Positions 61,772 to 64,000 of a stretch of DNA of 64,000 nt are shown in pieces (position 1 is the stretch's first letter; each line of letters opens with the position of its first letter). The notes under the pieces were generated by a model. The model saw only the letters and a list, made by a program, of their open reading frames with translations. It did no database searches and was not told where the DNA came from. The translations under genes were made by a program, and so were the position numbers. The stretch is from Pelagimonas sp. (GTDB lineage: Bacteria > Pseudomonadota > Alphaproteobacteria > Rhodobacterales > Rhodobacteraceae). The stretch covers positions 1 through 64,000 of the forward strand of contig JAOARQ010000050.1 of the NCBI GenBank assembly GCA_025210455.1. The letters run 5' to 3'.

Positions 61772-63148
61772 ATGAACGTCGACGCCAAACGCACGATTGC
61801 CCAGGATATGGCACATCATGTCCACCCTCAGACCAATCTGCGCCAGCATGCGGAACAAGGGCCAACCATGATCACCCATGGCAAGGGTGTGTTTATCTAC
61901 GACAGTGACGGCAAGGAAATCATCGACGGTTTCTCGGGGCTGGGCTGTGTCAGCCTTGGCTATCACAACGAACGCCTTTCCAATGCTGCCAAACGTCAGA
62001 TGGACACGCTGCCTTTTGCACCGACCTTCTACAACCGCTCGCACCCGCGCGTGGCTGAACTGGGTGAACGCCTGACCAATATGGCACCGGGCAATATGAA
62101 CCGCGTGATGTTCCAGTGCTCTGGCTCAGAAGCCAATGATACGGCGATCAAACTGCTGTGGTATACGAACACCGCAAAGGGTGAACCAAACCGCCGCAAG
62201 ATCATTGGTCGGACCCGTGGCTATCACGGCAACACCATTGCCACCGTGTCTCTGTCAGGCCAGCCGCATATGCACGCCAAATTTGGTCTGCCGCTGCCAG
62301 AATTCAAACACACCGAGCTGCCAAACTACTATCGTTTCCACATCGACGGCGAGAGCGAGGAAGAGTTCTCGGCCCGTATGGCGGCCAAATTCGAAGAGCT
62401 GATCCTCGCGGAAGGCCCTGAAACGATCGCCGCTTTCTTTGCAGAGCCAGCGATTTCCGGTGGCGGGGCGCTTATGCCGCCTGAGGGCTATTGGAAAGAA
62501 ATGCAGGCGGTTCTGCGCAAATATGACATCAAGTTCCTTGCAGATGAGGTGGTCTGCGGCTTTGGCCGGACCGGTAATCTGTGGGGGTCGCAGACATGGG
62601 GGCTTGAGCCCGATATGGTCACTTGCGCCAAAGCCCTTTCGGCTGCTTTCTTCCCGATCTCTGCATTGATGTTCAAAGATAAACTTTATGCCGACATGAT
62701 GAAAAATTCGGATGAAGTTGGGACCTTTGGTCATGGCTATACCTATGCCGGCCACCCGGTGGGGGCTGCAGTTGGCCTTGAGACGCTGGATATCTACGAT
62801 GAGATCGATCTGGTGGGCCATGTGCGCCGGGTTTCCGCCCGGTTCCTTGAGAAATGCCATGAGATGGGGGACCATCCGCTGGTGGCGGAAGTGCGTGGTG
62901 TGGGCCTGTTCTGCGGCTTCGAGCTGATGAAAGACGCCAAGACCCGAGAGCCCTTCGATCCTGCATTGAAGGTTGGCGAGTTGGTGCAGAACTTTGCCCA
63001 TGATCGCGGCCTGTATCTGCGCGCCATTGGCGACCGCATGAGCTTTATGCCGCCACTGATCATCAACGAAGAGGAAATCGACATCGCGACGGAACGCTTC
63101 AAAGGCGCTTTGGACGATGCGTGGAACGTGGTTCGTACCAAGATCTGA
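61772..63148 (+). CDS. Class III omega-aminotransferase, module B
   Basis: 458 residues from the ATG at 61772 (GGAG upstream); an open extension from 61658 lies in the promoter region. It shows FQCSGSEANDTAIKLLWYTNT (about 113-133), YHGNTIATVSLSG (about 153-165), the PLP aspartate in FLADEVVCGFGRTGNLWG (about 255-272) and lysine in TCAKALSAAFFPISAL (about 284-299). The pattern is that of omega-amino acid, diamine or taurine:pyruvate aminotransferases. It would convert a primary amine, freed of its methyl groups by the demethylases upstream, to an aldehyde. An aldehyde dehydrogenase gene follows on the same strand, which fits. Confidence 0.9.
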   Translation: MNVDAKRTIAQDMAHHVHPQTNLRQHAEQGPTMITHGKGVFIYDSDGKEIIDGFSGLGCVSLGYHNERLSNAAKRQMDTLPFAPTFYNRSHPRVAELGERLTNMAPGNMNRVMFQCSGSEANDTAIKLLWYTNTAKGEPNRRKIIGRTRGYHGNTIATVSLSGQPHMHAKFGLPLPEFKHTELPNYYRFHIDGESEEEFSARMAAKFEELILAEGPETIAAFFAEPAISGGGALMPPEGYWKEMQAVLRKYDIKFLADEVVCGFGRTGNLWGSQTWGLEPDMVTCAKALSAAFFPISALMFKDKLYADMMKNSDEVGTFGHGYTYAGHPVGAAVGLETLDIYDEIDLVGHVRRVSARFLEKCHEMGDHPLVAEVRGVGLFCGFELMKDAKTREPFDPALKVGELVQNFAHDRGLYLRAIGDRMSFMPPLIINEEEIDIATERFKGALDDAWNVVRTKI

Positions 63149-63261
63149 CAGACACGCGATTGGTCTGACAATTGCAGCGTCGACCCCGCTTCACTCCTCA
63201 AGGGGCGGCGCATCTTAGAAAAGACCCGTGAACGGGCCCGAAAAGTGGAAAGAGAACAGGG

Positions 63262-64000
63262 ATGACAACGCTCTTAGAACCGAAACTGCCTAATGCCGGT
63301 TTGGCGGGCAGTTATATCAACGGCCAATGGCATACCCCTGCGGATGGCCGCACACTGACTGTTGAAAATCCCTCTCGGCGCAGCCCCATCTGCGAGGTGG
63401 GCCGTGGGACCGGCACCGAGGTTGATCTGGCGGTTCAGGCCGCGCGCGCTGCGCTACCTGCATGGCGCGCTATGGCCGCGTCCGAGCGCGGCAAACTGTT
63501 GACGGAACTTGGCCGCCGTCTGGAAGAAAATGCAGAAGAGGTTGCCCGGGTTCTGGCGGCAGAATCCGGCAATGCGGTGAAAACTCAATCGCGTGGCGAA
63601 GCCATGGGCGCAGCGGGTGTTCTGAAATATTACGGTGGCGTCGCCGTTGAGCAAAAGGGGGAGACCCTACCACTTGGGCCCGGTTTGCTCAGCTATTCAA
63701 CCCGTGAACCGCATGGGGTGGTGGGGTCGATCATCCCGTGGAACTCTCCGCTGCAGCTGGGCGCGGTCAAGATTTCGATGGCTCTGGCCACGGGCAATTG
63801 TCTTGTCCTGAAACCCGCCGAAGATGCGCCGCTGGCAATTTTGAAACTGGCGGAACTGGCCGACGGGCTGTTCCCACCGGGCGTGTTCAATGTTGTCACA
63901 GGTTTGGGCGAAGAGGCGGGCGCGGCGCTTGCCAATCATCCGGGCATCGACAAAGTCTCCTTTACCGGGTCGTCAGAGGTGGGCAAGCTGATCGGCCATG
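63262..64000 (+). CDS. Aldehyde dehydrogenase, N-terminal 246 residues (runs off the window)
   Basis: The frame opens at ATG 63262 and stays open to the edge. It encodes GSYINGQWHTPADGRTLTVENP (about 17-38), the NAD-site segments GVVGSIIPWNSPLQLGAV (about 153-170) and CLVLKPAEDAP (about 181-191, with the lysine that binds NAD), and VSFTGSSEVGKLIG (about 232-245). The catalytic glutamate and cysteine would lie beyond the edge. It begins 113 bases after the aminotransferase stop codon. The likely job is oxidation of the semialdehyde or aldehyde formed by that aminotransferase. Confidence 0.92.
   Translation, partial: MTTLLEPKLPNAGLAGSYINGQWHTPADGRTLTVENPSRRSPICEVGRGTGTEVDLAVQAARAALPAWRAMAASERGKLLTELGRRLEENAEEVARVLAAESGNAVKTQSRGEAMGAAGVLKYYGGVAVEQKGETLPLGPGLLSYSTREPHGVVGSIIPWNSPLQLGAVKISMALATGNCLVLKPAEDAPLAILKLAELADGLFPPGVFNVVTGLGEEAGAALANHPGIDKVSFTGSSEVGKLIGH

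Noticed and set aside
1-64000. CRISPR arrays, tRNA or rRNA genes and intact insertion sequences
   Set aside because: No regularly spaced repeats, no recognisable tRNA or rRNA sequence and no transposase were seen; the only mobile-type gene is the serine recombinase.

Overview
The window looks like part of a plasmid or chromid of a marine alphaproteobacterium of the Rhodobacterales (Roseobacter group). This rests on a repABC replication cassette with a repABC-type parS palindrome, a trimethylamine monooxygenase whose sequence is very close to roseobacter Tmm, GC-rich codon use, and a dense set of catabolic operons for methylated nitrogen compounds. No rRNA, tRNA, CRISPR array or intact insertion sequence was seen.

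Layout. 1-5.5 kb holds the start of a NuoE/formate-dehydrogenase-type subunit, tmm, a lone periplasmic-binding-type protein, a FadR-type regulator and an Amt-family channel that lacks both pore histidines. 5.5-9.7 kb is the replicon: operator region, repA, repB, a counter-transcribed RNA, repC and parS. 9.7-14.6 kb holds a serine recombinase, a plasmid-type DUF1612-like protein, a small zinc-ribbon membrane protein and a chemoreceptor. 14.8-27.9 kb is one long minus-strand operon: a TRAP transporter, an IclR regulator and a complete beta-oxidation set whose gene content resembles the pimelate (pim) operon of Rhodopseudomonas palustris.

28.2-40 kb (module A) is a LysR regulator divergent from six coupled genes: an MttB-family methyltransferase, a class III aminotransferase, two FAD-GcvT (dimethylglycine-dehydrogenase-like) proteins, a ThDP enzyme carrying the Xsc-type WGAEK motif, and a TcuA-like FAD dehydrogenase. 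40.1-45.6 kb is a minus-strand operon with a quaternary-amine-type Rieske oxygenase, class II aldolase, enoyl-CoA hydratase, CaiB-type CoA transferase and hydrolase. Its first gene has an in-frame TGA, and its divergent LysR gene has a one-base frameshift. 46-48.4 kb encodes creatinase and a GbdR-like AraC regulator. 49.2-64 kb (module B) holds a dipeptide-type ABC transporter, a second MttB plus two more FAD-GcvT proteins, a LysR regulator, an omega-aminotransferase and the start of an aldehyde dehydrogenase.

How it may work together (inference): modules A and B share the core MttB plus one FAD-GcvT of each of two types. They would strip methyl groups one by one from a quaternary amine to a primary amine. 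A class III aminotransferase would then remove the nitrogen, and the aldehyde would go either to a ThDP lyase (A) or an aldehyde dehydrogenase (B). No corrinoid protein or corrinoid activase is encoded, which makes the methyl acceptor of the MttB proteins an open question.
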